Positions 12,600-23,739 of a stretch of DNA of 64,000 nucleotides are shown here, one piece after another; within the stretch, counting starts at the first letter, position 1; each line of letters starts with the position of its first letter. The notes under the pieces are model-generated. The model had not been told where the DNA came from and did no database searches. It saw nothing but the letters and a program-made list of their open reading frames with translations. The translations under genes were made by a program, and so were the position numbers. This DNA is from Sorex araneus (lineage: Eukaryota; Chordata; Mammalia; Eulipotyphla; Soricidae): positions 215,480,500 through 215,544,499 of the forward strand of contig NC_073304.1 of assembly GCF_027595985.1 (NCBI RefSeq), in the 5' to 3' direction.

Positions 12600-13060
12600 T
12601 CTATTGTGACAGCTTCCAAATAGTGGACTACGTCTCCATTATTCTCTTTCCATGTGACAGACTCAACCACCTGACACATAAATCTGATCACATTGTTTTC
12701 CTACGTAAAACTCTTCAAAGCCTCCCCACAGCTTTCAGAGTAATTGTGACCCAAACGACTTCATAGGTTTCCACAAAGCCCATCTCCTATTCGGTCTCAC
12801 TGCTTCCTATTTCTTCCATTTCCCCCCATTACTGGAATCTGAGCTAAATAAACTATGTTCTATCACGGAGCTAGAGCTCCCACCTTTGCACCCATTCTCT
12901 GCCTGGCAATCTCTTTCCCAGATTCTCCAATCTGCAAAAGAAATCCGCAAGACTTCAAGCCTCCAATTTCCTCCTCAAATGGAAATGTGGCTCACTTAAT
13001 TTCCCTATTCCCTCCTGGCCCTGCACTCACTTTACAGTGTGCGTGATTTCTGATTTTCCT
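12600..13060 (-). mobile_element. L2-like LINE remnant (antisense)
   Basis: Segments such as 'CTCTTCAAAGCCTCCCCACAG', 'CATAGGTTTCCACAAAGCCC' and 'CTCTGCCTGGCAATCTCTTTCC' have the style of ancient L2 3' regions as I know them. Diverged; assignment tentative. 13060-13300 is unique sequence with an AAAAC run near 13230-13250. Confidence 0.4.
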
Positions 13061-13299
13061 ATCTTCCCTTCCTCACTCCAGAACAACTGTGTCCTTGGAC
13101 AGCAGTGCCAAGTGCCTCGCTAAGTACCTAACATAAGGGCTGGTTTAAAACCAACGGGCTGTGCTGTCCCCTCCTTCCCAATTAAATGCAGATCCCCCAA
13201 AAGAGCTCCAAATGCCACACAAACAACCAAAACAAAACAAAACAAAACAAAAAAAACCCGGTTTGTTCTCATTTTCTCATCTGTGACGCTCTAACCCAC

Positions 13300-14720
13300 A
13301 GTACTTCCGCGTCCGCAGTTTAAAACCAAGAAACTCGACGAAGCCTTCACAGCACTTGCAAATTGCGCGTAACGGGCGCGAGACGCGCGCAGCACGCCGG
13401 GCCTCGTAGTCTCGGGCCGCGTCCGAGTTCCCAGAGTGCTGTGCGGCGGGTCGCGGCGCCTGCGCAGTGCGGGCGGCGGGCAGCGCAGAGTGCGAGGCTC
13501 TTTTGTTCGGCTGAGGGGAGGGCCGTTGTCCCGGGGCCTGCGGTACGCCGCTTCAGTGAGGGGCTCGACCGCGGTCACCCGGCTTGTTGCTTTTCAGGGC
13601 GCCACTCCCTCCCGGCTGGCCGGACGCGACGCGCGAGGAGCGCGGCACCGATTCTCTCTGGACTCTCGGGCGCTGCTTGGAGGTAAAGAGCCCGCTCGAG
13701 GTGGGACGCGGCGGGGGGAGGCGTCCGGCGGCGGCGGCGGCGCGGGAGTCCCCGCCGTGGGGAGGTGGGGGCCGTCGCGCGTCGGGCGGCGGAGGTGCGG
13801 GGGGGCGGTGACCCGACAGTGCGTCCGGGTCCCCGCGCCGTGGCGGCGCCTCGCTTTCGGCTGGAGGAGGGTCGGCGGCTGCCCGCCTGGATGGAGAGGG
13901 CGGGGCGGCGTTTCCGAAGCGGGAGATGGAGGCGAACGGGGGCCGGGCCGGGCCGGGCTTGGGCGGGCTCGGCTCCTCGGGGCTCGAGCCCGGGCAGACA
14001 ATGCTGCCCGCGGGCCGGGGGTGGGGGAGTGGGGGTGGGAGCGGTTGCGGGCCGGGGCAGAGTCGGGCCGGGGTGTTCGGAGTTGCGTGGGGAGGGCTGA
14101 CGCCTGCCGAGCGAGGTGTAACCTGAGAATTTGGGGGCCGGCCCCGGCGGCCAGCGGCCTTGCGCTCGCCGAGCTCCTGAAGTAACTTCTGGGAACTGGT
14201 GCGAGGGGGCTGGGCGGCCCGAGGTGCGCTCGCGGGGCCGCGGAGCGTTGGAAGGGAGAGTAAGTTGCGGGGTGGGGGGGGGGGCGTGGGGGGGAGGAGC
14301 CCACCCCGAGACGGCGGCCCGAGGTGACGGGCGGAGGGAACGCGGGCGCCGCGGCTTCCCGGCCGCTTCGGGCAACTGTGAGGAAAGAAGGCGCGGAGAA
14401 GGACAAGTAGGCCGCCCGCCCTCTCCCCGGCGCCCGGCCGCTGTCGCTCGGGGGCGCCTTGGCGGGAGCGCAGAGGCCCCGGGCGCCGCTCGGGCTGGAT
14501 TCGAAATTGACAGCCCCGTAAGTTGTTCGTCAGGACGGTGGTGGGGCGAGAGGGCAGCGACGTGTCCGCCGGGGTCTGAAGTATCGCACTTCTAGGAATG
14601 GCGTGAGCTTAAGCGAGGGATTGTGAGTGGTCGGGAGTTGGGAGGCCCGGAGGGAAAGTTGGGAAGAGACGCGCCCCCCCACCCCCCCCCCCACACATCC
14701 CTCCTCGGGCGGGCGCTTAG
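13300..14720 (+). promoter_or_regulatory. CBX1: CpG-island promoter of CBX1
   Basis: A sharply bounded GC- and CpG-rich block in otherwise AT-richer, SINE-filled DNA, with no SINE inside it. It contains an NRF1-like TGCGCAGTGCG near 13460, a ZNF143-like 'TTCCCAGAGTGC' near 13430 and many GC boxes (GGGCGG, GGCCGGGCC). There is no TATA box at a fixed distance from the presumed start, typical of a housekeeping promoter. The island extends about 1 kb into intron 1. Long open frames across it arise from base composition and are not genes. Confidence 0.8.
13470..13682 (+). other. CBX1: CBX1 exon 1, 5' untranslated (start approximate)
   Basis: Non-coding first exon inferred inside the CpG island. 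The 3' border is a good donor, TTGGAG|GTAAAG, with the exon ending at 13682. The transcription start is not visible and is placed loosely downstream of an NRF1-like TGCGCAGTGCG. A weak acceptor-like 'TTGCTTTTCAG' just before 13598 leaves open a shorter internal UTR exon, 13598-13682. Intron 1 would run 13683-34060, about 20.4 kb, in line with the large first intron I recall for human CBX1. Confidence 0.6.
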
Positions 14721-14867
14721 ATTTGCTTAAGCCGGCTTTTGTGGGGAAATTTAAATCTAAAGTGATCGATTATTTGAGCCCTTTTTTTCAAGGCTGCTGG
14801 TGAGCTTTTTCTTGTTACTCTTGGCCCTGGGAAGAGTCTCCTTGCTCGCACTAAGAACCAGGGTCAG

Positions 14868-15428
14868 TGCCGGGAATGAGCTCAACATACTTCGTTCATG
14901 CCAGGAGGCCTGAGTTCAGTCCCCCACGCAACTCCTCGGGTGTGACACACACATACCCGCCCCCCTGGAACTGAGTCCACATTTGTTTAGTTTAGTTTAG
15001 TTTTTTTTTTTTCTTTTTGGGTCACTCCAGGCGATGCACAGGGGTTACTCCTGGTGGTGCTCAAGGGACCATATGGGATGCTGGGAATTGAACCCCGGTG
15101 GGCCGCATGCAAGCAAACGCCCTATCCACTGTGCTGTTGCTCCAGCCCTAAGTCTGGAGCAAGTCTGGGGGTGGGGTGGGGTGGTTTAAGCTGCATCCTG
15201 ACATCGACTGGGACTTAACCTCTGCACTATGTCCCCGGCCCAGGAATAGGTGTGTTTCATTTGCGGGGGGTGGGGGGGTGTCACACCCGGTGGTGCTCAG
15301 GGGATTACCCCCTGGCTCTGCACTCAGGAGTCATGTCTGGCGATGCTCCAGGAACCATATGGGATGCCGGTGATCAGGTCGGGTTGGCCTTACGCAGGCC
15401 TCACTCCATGTACTATTGCTCTGGGCCC
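14868..15428. mobile_element. SOR-type SINE copies in CBX1 intron 1
   Basis: A plus-strand fragment at 14868-14960. A fairly young minus-strand copy at 15000-15148 with an internal deletion of the middle segment between 'CACAGGGGTTACTCC' and 'TGGTGGTGCTC'. A minus-strand copy at 15250-15428 with a G-rich start. Confidence 0.75.
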
Positions 15429-15809
15429 CGAGAAACAGTTTTGAAAGGTATGAAATATGTGGGGGAGAAAAAGTATGGAGTTTTTAGGCACTTACTTTAC
15501 AAACAGGACCAGCCCTGGTCCCATGTCATCCCTGGAATGTGAAACCCCCAAAGTTTGAGGTTTGGAATAAATGCATAAATACTGTTGAAAAGGTAGTCCC
15601 CATGTTCGTTCATAGATGCTAAGACTTACAGGAAGAAGTGTGATTGAAGTGCAGCTATGCTGGGATGAATTACATCTTAAAGCTTTAAGGCAGTTCAGGA
15701 TCTTCTGTCATTTTCAGTTTCCACTGTGTGGCATTTTCTTCATTGGCTGCTATAGCCTAAATTGTTTTCACTTATAAATAGTATGTAGTCTGATGTTTTC
15801 ATTTTTACT
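15429..15809. other. Unique CBX1 intron sequence
   Basis: AT-rich, with no recognisable gene, repeat or splice signal beyond a possible plus-strand SINE scrap near 15430-15530. Confidence 0.5.
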
Positions 15810-16384
15810 TAGTTTTTTGGGGGGGTCACACTCAGCAGTGCTCAGGACTTACTCCTGCCTCTGCACTTCTTGCAGAATGTGGGAGAAAGGGATGCTGGAG
15901 ATTGAACTCTGGTTGACTGCATGCTAGGCAAGCTCCCTGTCCACTGTACTATCTCACATATACCTATCTTAAGTTTTTTTTTTAATTTTTTGCTTGGTTT
16001 TGGGGCCACCCCTTCAGTACTGATGACTTACTACTGGCTCTGTGCTCAGTGCACTCCTTGCATTGTTTATCTATGTTGGTACTGTGATTTGATGCATGGG
16101 CATCAAGTGCATCAACTGTATAGCACCATAACTGCTATACTATCTCTCTGGCCTCATCTGGTGTATTTATGGGAATTATGGGAAGGTCAAGTAAGGGTAT
16201 CCTTGCTTTCTTCTTTGTGGAGGAGAGACAGCTGAATCCACCCAGAGGTTCTTAGGGTTTATTCCTGGCTGTGCATCAGGGATCACTTCCTAATAGTACT
16301 CAGGGGACCATGTGTGCTGGGGATGAACCTGGGTTGGCCATGTGCAAGCAAGTGCCTCAACCCCTGTACTATTTCTCCAGCTCC
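15810..16384 (-). mobile_element. Three old antisense SOR-type SINE copies
   Basis: Copies at 15810-15958, 15970-16155 and 16240-16384, each starting T-rich with 'GCAGTGCTCAGGACTTACTCC'-like sequence and ending 'CTGTACTATCTC'-like. Confidence 0.75.
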
Positions 16385-16500
16385 ATAATCTCTATTCATA
16401 TAATATCTGATAGTATAACAAGTTGCTGTTTAAATTTTAAAAAAAAAAGCACACTATCCACTGTATTGTCACTGTGGTCCCCATGAAACTTTGCTTTAGG

Positions 16501-16681
16501 GCAGGAGTGATAGCACAGTGGGTAGGGCAGGTAGGGCGTTTGCCTTGCACATGGCTGACCTGGGTTTGACTCCCAGCATCCTATATGGTGCCCTGAGCAC
16601 CACCAGGAGTTATTTCTGAGCGCAGAGCCAGGAGTAACCCCGGTGCATCGCCAGGTGTGACCCAAAAAGGGAAAAAAAAAG
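16501..16681 (+). mobile_element. Young SOR-type SINE with duplicated A-box segment
   Basis: Near-consensus copy flanked by TTTGCTTTAGG at 16490-16500 and 16682-16692. The head contains GGGTAGGGCAGGTAGGGCG, an internal duplication of about 10 bp next to the A box, not seen in the other young copies here. Confidence 0.88.
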
Positions 16682-16756
16682 TTTGCTTTAGGCTAGATGG
16701 ATTTTCATTTGGTAGGTTTTCATTTGGTATTTCTCAAAAGAGTTTCTGGAATAAAA

Positions 16757-18992
16757 AGTCTACTGTGGAGATGGTTTAAAGCTTTGCACATGGAAGCCCT
16801 GGTTTAATCCTTGGCACCACATGGATTCCCTGAAATGACCCTGGAATACCACAAGGTGTGACCCTCCTCCTCAGAAATGAGCTTATGGGCTCAAGAATGA
16901 TGAGGCACATCTCTGGCACACAGTAGGCTATTCATACTGTTGATTGAATAAGGCTTTGAGATCCTTTCTCAGAATTCCATGTTAGTCAAAGGATGAATTA
17001 GTGTACATTTATATAATCATTTGTCTTCAGTCTTTGACACTTGGCTGCATAAAACTGTTGAACTTGGCACACTCACCTTAGGCTCAGTTTTAAATATATT
17101 TCCCCTGGTAGTAAATACAGAAGTATTAGGTTGTGCAAGTAACAAGTTTAGATACCTACAGAATAAACTAGCAATTCCAGGTTCAGGGTTTCAATAGAGA
17201 ACCACATAGGTTGAACGTTTTCTGTTTTTGTTGTATGTGTGTGGTGGGGGAGGATGGGGAGACCTGTGGGGAAATATTACTTGGAGCTGACACTGTCGCA
17301 TTCAGGGTTTACACTCCATTCTTTGAGGTTGCTTGCTCCTGGCAGTGTTCAGGAGACCATATAGAACTGAGGTTCAAACCTTAGCCTCTAGCATACAAAA
17401 CATGGACACAGCCCCTTGAGCTAGCTCTCTGGCCCTGAATATATTTTAATTTGCTTGTTTGTTTTGGGGGGTGGGTTGGGAAGTTGAACCATATTCAGCA
17501 TTGCTCAGTGCTTACTCCTGGATCTATGCTTAGGAGTGAATCCTGGCAGTACTCCGGGGACCGGGTATGGTGCAAGGGATTCAGACCAGGGTTGGCCACA
17601 GGCAAGGCAAGTGTCTTATCTCCCATACTATCTTTCCAGGCTTCCATTTTTGGTTTATTTGGTGGTCTCCGAATGGAGCCCTCTTGGTAATCTTGGTTCA
17701 TTTGGTGATTCAGTGTGAGGACTTGAAGATGCTCAGGCCCTGCTGTACCAGGGATTATTTGGGGAACCCCTCTAGTTCTGGGGGGGGGCACTCAAACTGC
17801 ACCAGTTGTGCTGTGGAGATAATACTATGCCAGGAAAAGAACTAAGGTTGACTGCATGCAAAGCATGGGTCTTAATTCAGTACAGTCTCTTTGACCCATA
17901 TTTTCCTGTATTTAAGTGTCTTGAAGACTCTTTGTCCTTTGCATAATTAAAGAAATTATTTCCTGAGGAGTATGGGGGTTAAGGTGCTTGTTTGGCATGC
18001 AGTTAACCCCTTATTGGATCCCTTGCACCTCATATGGTCCCCCAAGCACCACCGAGAGACCCCTGAGCTCTGGCAGGTGTTGCCAAAAGCTAAAAAGAAA
18101 ATTGAATAGCTTTTTCTAAGGCTAATTGAAGAAATTAATCAAATGAACACATTGCCTATCTTATCAGTATTTGAATTGATTAACTTGTGTGAAATCTTTC
18201 TTGCCTTTAGCTTTTATAATTTGCTCAACAAAGTTCCGCTCTGTATGTGAATAGTGCCTTTTTATTAATAGGTAATGCAGTGAGAGCTTAAAAAGGATAC
18301 TATTTGCCAAATGTGAATGTTTTTCATCTCCGCTTTGTTTTGGTTTGGGACCATAACAATATAAGGCTCCAGCTCTGCCTTTTATTTTTTTTGGTCTTAC
18401 CCAGTGCTGGTGCTCCAGGGACTTCTTCCAGTTCTCTGGTGGAAAAGTCATTTTAGTGGGCTCAGGTAACCATGGGATGCCAGGAATCTAACCTGGACCG
18501 TCTTGCCTGCAAAGCTTGCACTCAACCTGTTGACTAATCTCTGTGGCCCCTGGTCTCTGCTTTTAATTCCATTTTAATCATAATTGGTCTAGTTTTCTGT
18601 AATTTTATTTCATCTCAAATTAAGATTTGCTTCAGTTACCACTATTCTGCTAAATTTTGCAGATCCTTGTAATCTCTCAGCCTAAAGATTTACCTCTGTT
18701 TTTATCCACATATGATTATTAAAATACACATCTTCATATAAGAAAGGGGAATCACCAAATTTCTGGACATGTATGAGATAAAATAAAATTTTGGCTTTTT
18801 GTTTTTGATTGGGCCACAACCAGCAGTGCTCAGGGCTTAATCCCGGCTCTGCTCTCAGAGCAGAGCTCTGATCAGGGCTCATTTCCTCTGATGACTCCTC
18901 TATCAGGGCTCAGGATGATGGTGCTGGAGATCAGACCTGAGTTGGTTACCTTCAAGGCAAGCACCCTACTCTATACTATCACTCCAGCTCCA
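16757..18992. mobile_element. Cluster of old SOR-type SINE copies in CBX1 intron 1
   Basis: Plus: 16757-16875, 17958-18100. Minus: 17225-17436, 17452-17643, 17645-17897, 18383-18549, 18793-18992 (with an internal duplication of 'CTCTGAT...GGGCTCA'). Gaps at 16876-17220, 18100-18380 and 18550-18790 are AT-rich unique DNA with nothing recognised. Confidence 0.72.
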
Positions 18993-19069
18993 GTAAAATT
19001 TAATTTTTATTTATATGCCAGTATTCTATTACTAGGTTATTGTGAATTCCTGGGTAAGGATTAAACTCT

Positions 19070-19480
19070 TGGGGCTAGAGGAACAGTACAGTGACTAGTG
19101 CCTGTCTTGACAAGTGTGTGGTTATGAGTTCAGGTTCCATATTCCACAAACACTAAGCATGATTTAGCATCTTTGTTAGTTAAGCCTGGCATTTCTGCTC
19201 TCTGAAACCAGGCGCCACAAGTGATTTCCAGCTGCACTGCAGCCAGTTCTGTGTAAAACACCACAAAAATTTCCACCTCGTGAAATCTCAAATTAAAAAT
19301 ATGTGCAGTTGGACTGGAGAAAAAGCTCCTGATTGGTGAAGTATATACTTTGCATGCAGGAGTCCTGGGTTTGATCCCTGTGCACCATGGCTAAGAAACA
19401 CAACCTCTGGTAAACAGTTGGTATAAAAGCTCTACAGAACCCACAGCAAGCAACCACACCTCATGTGAAACCCCTGGTGA
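19070..19480 (+). mobile_element. Two old SOR-type SINE heads
   Basis: 19070-19150 ('GGGGCTAGAGGAACAGTACAG') and 19311-19480 ('GGACTGGAGAAAAAGCTCC', 'CTGGGTTTGATCCCTG'). Both are strongly diverged. Confidence 0.55.
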
Positions 19481-19584
19481 CTACCAAAGCTAGCTGTGTT
19501 GTGTGCAAGCCCCTGTCATCACAATATCAACAATGAAGGAGAAAGAGATCAAAGATCCAAAAAAAATTTTGTTTTTGGAAGCTA

Positions 19585-19730
19585 CTGAAAGTATCCCACC
19601 CGCACCCTGCCCGCACAGCAGAGCCCTGGCAAGCTACCCGTGGCATATTCGATATGCCAAAAACAGTAACAGCAAGTCTCACAATGGAGATGTTACTGGT
19701 GCCTGCTTGAGTAAATTGATGAACGGGACC
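19585..19730 (+). mobile_element. Composite type-B SINE, 5'-truncated, sense orientation
   Basis: Carries the type-B body in sense: 'GAGCCCTGGCAAGCTACCCG', 'GGCATATTCGATATGCCAAA' (itself palindromic), 'AGTAACAGCAAGTCTCACAA', 'TTACTGGTGCCTGC'. The tRNA head is missing. An antisense SOR-type SINE follows directly at 19731-19886. Confidence 0.82.
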
Positions 19731-20432
19731 AGGACCCACACCCATCAATGCTCAGGGATTACTCCTGGCTCTTCACTCAGGAATTACTTTTGGCAGTGCT
19801 CAGAATACCATATAGGATAGAGGGATTGAACACGATCGACATGTGCAAAGCAAACACCCAACCCACTATACTTTTGCTCTAGCCCCTGGAATCAGAACCT
19901 TTAAAAGGAAAAATAGGAAACTCCTGGTGCCCCAGCATGTGACACAAGATTCCTGTTGTCTGCTTAGTAAAGTTTTCCATCTGGAAAGCGTCACAAGTAG
20001 CCACAGCTAGCAATTGAAAGCAGTTTGGAAAGATGAGTCAGGACTACCAGCTGAATATACTACACATGCCATCACCTGCCTTTTGACTGGTATGTAGTTG
20101 TTGATGCTCTGCAAAGGTTCTTCATCCTTATTTTTCATTTAGGATTTGCAGATCAGATTAATCTTGATGGTGATCACTAACTAAAGCTGACAGCTTTGTA
20201 CTATTATTTCCTGACTGCGTCATTAATTTCTCCCCTTTTCTAGTTTATTTATTTTGTTTGATTTTAGTCCACACCTGGCAATGCTCAAGGGTTACTCCTG
20301 GCTCTGCACTCAGGAATCATTCCTGGTGAAATCAGGGCACCCACCATAAGGGATGCTGGGGATTGAATCCAGCTCGGCCACATGCAAGGCAAGCGCCCTA
20401 GTACCATACCCACTGTACTATCTTTCCAAGCC
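19731..20432 (-). mobile_element. Two antisense SOR-type SINEs
   Basis: 19731-19886 and 20248-20432, the latter fairly well preserved ('CTGGCTCTGCACTCAGGAATC', 'CCCACTGTACTATC'). 19887-20247 is unique intron sequence. Confidence 0.78.
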
Positions 20433-20439
20433 CCTTTCT

Positions 20440-20440
<1 letters not shown>

Positions 20441-20501
<61 letters not shown>
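20441..20501 (+). repeat. (GAT)n microsatellite
   Basis: A perfect run of about 20 GAT triplets. Confidence 0.97.
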
Positions 20502-20504
<3 letters not shown>

Positions 20505-21240
20505 GAATGGGGTTCTTCAGTGCCAGGAGGGCCCCAGGATTATACCTGGTGATGCTTTGCTAGCTGGGCCAGAAGGTTCAATGTGCTGCACTGCTTGGGT
20601 CCTGCAGTAGAGGGACCACCCTAACATTCTTTGGGGGGCCATTTGTGGTGCTTGAGGGGGCCATGCAGTGCTGGGGAATCCAACAATATCTTATGCATGC
20701 AGCTCATTTACCTTGATCCCTGTGATATCTCTCCAGTATTTAGCCATTTTTGTTTTGGGGGAAGGGCGGGGGATGGCACACCCAGCAGTGCTCAGGACTG
20801 ATCTCTGGCTCTGCACTTGGATCCGTCTACATATAGTCTGCTGGGCACTCATGGTGCTCAGGGGACCATATGATGTGCTGGGGATCGAATCAGGGTCAGC
20901 CATAAGCCAGGCAAGTGCTCTTCCCACTGCACTACTGCTCTGGTCCAAAGGAAGGGTAGGGTAGTATTTAAACACATCTTAGATGAACAGAGCCAGGTAT
21001 AGAGGAAATGCAGGATGTTTTAAGATAATTTTATAGTTTTTGACAAGAATATGGTGAGTTTTTATGTTTTTTTATTTTGTTTTTTTGGTTTGGGGGTCAC
21101 ACTCAGTGGTGCTCAGGGCTTACTCCTGGCTTTACTCTCAGTAATCAGTAGATTGGGGACCATAGTGGGTACCAGAGATCAAACCCAGATTGGCTGCACG
21201 CAAGGCATATACCCTGCCTACTGTACTGTCACTCCAGCTC
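20505..21240 (-). mobile_element. Three old antisense SOR-type SINE copies
   Basis: 20505-20738 (long, diverged), 20751-20945 and 21069-21240 ('GGGTCACACTCAGTGGTGCTC', 'CTACTGTACTGTCACTCCAG'). Confidence 0.7.
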
Positions 21241-21359
21241 GTAACACAGAAGTTTGTTTTGTGAGGGATGTAGGAGTAGGAAATGTTTGGAAACAAAATC
21301 TAATAGAAATTACCATTTAAGTTTTATTTTAAAGTGGAGGGGACGTTGTAGAAAAAATT

Positions 21360-21700
21360 TCAGCAGATGACCTCTTTACTACTATCCAGTTTCCTCCCAC
21401 CCATACTGGTTTACAACAAACCTGCATTATATGCACCTTATTGCTTGTGTCCTTGACAGTCCCAAATTGCCCTCTTCCAATCTTTTCAAATGCAAATGAA
21501 ACCTGGTTTCAATCTCTGCTTTTCAAAACCTTTCCTAATCACCCTAGCAGTTTATCCTCCAAGCTCCTATAGTGCTTCTGTGGCTACTTACTAGTGCTTA
21601 TATTTCTTTTGCTTATTATTATACATTCTTGTCTTTTCTCATATTGAAATAAACTTTTAACTTTTATTGCTTGCCTTATTCTATGTTTTTGTCTTTCTGT
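21360..21700 (-). mobile_element. L2-like LINE remnant, tentative
   Basis: Pyrimidine-rich sequence such as 'AACCTTTCCTAATCACCCTAG' and 'CTCCTATAGTGCTTCTGTGGC' resembles the antisense 3' end of old L2 elements. No TSD or clear borders. Confidence 0.35.
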
Positions 21701-21819
21701 CCTAATCCGGGTCTTAATATTGGGAAACCTTGGAAATTTTTCTTTACTTAAATTTCTTTACTTAAATTTTTCTTTACTTGAAATGGGCTCAATAGAGTTG
21801 TGAGGATTAAACCAAGTGG

Positions 21820-22014
21820 GGTTTTGTTTTGTTTTGTTTTTTTTGCTTTTTGGGTCACACCCAGCAATGCACAGGGGTCACTTCACTCCTGGCTCATGCA
21901 CTCAGGAATCACCCCTGGCGGTGCTCAGGGGACCATATGGGATGCTGGGATTTGAACCCGGGTCAGCTGCGTGCAAGGCAAACACCCTACCCGCTGTGCT
22001 ATCACTCCAGCCCC
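21820..22014 (-). mobile_element. Young SOR-type SINE with target-site duplication
   Basis: Antisense near-consensus copy ('GCTTTTTGGGTCACACCCAGC' to 'GTGCTATCACTCCAGCCCC') flanked by TAAACCAAGTG at 21808-21818 and 22015-22025. Confidence 0.92.
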
Positions 22015-22238
22015 TAAACCAAGTGTTTTTAATGTGCGTTATGGGTTGTATTCAGTAAATTAGTTTTTTTATTATTATTTATTATGTACCTTTAAAGGAC
22101 TCTCTAAAGTCTGCTCTTGTTTGCATCTCCTGCCAGGTTGGAGGGTACATGGATGTGCTTTTTAACCAGGCTACCCTGGATATCAGATATTCTGCCCAAT
22201 CTCTTAGAAATATTTGATTTTTTAAAACAGTTATATTA

Positions 22239-22427
22239 GAGGCTGGAGTGATAGCACAGTGGGTAGGGCGTTTGCCTTGCACGCAGCCGACCCGGGTTCT
22301 AATCCCAGCGTCCCATATGGTCCCCTGAGTACCGCCAGGGGTAATTCCTGAGTGAAGAGCCAGGAGTAACCCCTGTGCATTGCCGGGTGTGACCCAAAAA
22401 CCAAAAATAAATAAATAAATAAAAAAT
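22239..22427 (+). mobile_element. Young SOR-type SINE with target-site duplication
   Basis: Sense copy with AAATAAATAAAT tail, flanked by AAAACAGTTATATTA at 22224-22238 and 22428-22442 (15 bp). Confidence 0.93.
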
Positions 22428-22599
22428 AAAACAGTTATATTAAAAGTTAGTAAAACTTAGTTATATGTACTTTCACAGCCATTAATTTGTGAGTTTTGAA
22501 CCTAAGATTCATGAGAAGGGAAATGGGAAAAGAAGTTGATTGGCAAATGATATTCTTAATAATATAATATCCGCAATGATACTATTCGGGAATGATACA

Positions 22600-22850
22600 A
22601 ACTGTAGCACTGTTGGCCCATTGTTCATCGATTTGCTCCAGCGGGCACCAGTAATATCTCTTGTGAAACTTGTTACTTTTTTTTTTTTTTTTGGCATATT
22701 CAGTACACCATGAATTGCTTGCTAGGCTAACTTGCCTTTTGGATGGGATACTCTCAGTCGCTTGCCAGGCTCTCCGAGAGGGACGGAGGAATTGAACCCA
22801 GGTTGGCCGCGTGCAAGGCAAACCCTGTACCTGCTGTGCTCCAGTCCGGG
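22600..22850 (-). mobile_element. Composite type-B SINE, full length, antisense
   Basis: ACTGTAGCACTGT tail end, body with 'TTCATCGATTTGCTCCAGCG', a T-expanded 'ACTTTTTTTT...GGCATATTC', 'CTTGCCAGGCTCTCCGAGAG', then the antisense tRNA head 'GGTTGGCCGCGTGCAAGGCA'. Confidence 0.85.
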
Positions 22851-22909
22851 GGTGGGGGGAGGGAATCATACACCAATGATGATTGGATCCTTGAAATTTT
22901 ACTTTAAAT

Positions 22910-23057
22910 ATTTATTTATTTATTTGCTTTTTGGGTCACACCCAGCGATGCACAGGAATTACACCTGGCTCATGCACCCAGGAATTACTCCTGGCGGTGC
23001 TCGGGAGACCATATGGGTTGCTGGGAATTGAACTCGCTGTGCTATCACTCCAGCCCC
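22910..23057 (-). mobile_element. SOR-type SINE with deletion of the B-box region
   Basis: Antisense, otherwise young, but it jumps from 'GGGAATTGAACTCG' to 'CTGTGCTATCACTCC', so the tRNA B box and neighbouring bases are gone. Flanked by TTTAAAT-type repeats. Confidence 0.82.
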
Positions 23058-23282
23058 TAATTTAAATTTTTTAAATCCTTGCCTGCCACACCCCCACCCT
23101 AGTGCTTTCTATTTGACCAATTTTTGTTCCTTAAACAGTCATTGTCTTCACTGTAGGGCTTTGAACCAACTATTTCCTAAAGTTATTATTTGTCTTGATT
23201 TTTGCCAAGTTGTCTTATTGTTCCAGTCTCCCTTTAAATATTAATTTATAGTAGTTAATAACTGCTAAGTCATTTACATGAC

Positions 23283-23680
23283 TTTTTTGGGGAAGGAGTA
23301 TGGGAAATTGGGCTGAGGGGATTATATGCCTCTCGGTGCTCAAATGCTATTTCTGCCTCTGTGCTTGGGGCTGCTGTGTTGGGGTGAAACCCAGGTCTCC
23401 TGCATGCAAGGCATATGTTCCAATCCCTTGCACGGGTTATGCTCCAGAGGATCCTTTCATTGGGTTCTTAATATACTTGAAAAACATAAGCTCAGCCTGT
23501 TGAATTGCCCCGCTAACCCTCAAGAACATATTTTTCTAAATTTTGTGAATTTAGATTCATAAAATTTTTACTTGTAATATCTATGAGTTGATTTGTAAGC
23601 TGAAGAGGTAGTACAGAAGATAAGGCACTTGTCTTGCATTTGTCTATGGCATGATCAGCACCACCACCCCAACTTCCAAA
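23283..23680. mobile_element. Old SOR-type SINE copies
   Basis: Minus 23283-23450 and plus 23597-23680 (head only). 23060-23280 is AT-rich unique DNA. Confidence 0.6.
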
Positions 23681-23739
23681 TTGATTGTGCCAGCTATGTA
23701 AGTTCACCTGAGGATGTAGTTTCTGTCAATATTCCTTTT

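Noticed and set aside
13436-14406. Long open frames on both strands (up to about 270 codons) at 13.4-14.4 kb
   Set aside because: They lie in the CBX1 CpG island, overlap each other on both strands, and consist of Arg/Gly/Pro/Ala runs from base composition. No domain is recognisable.
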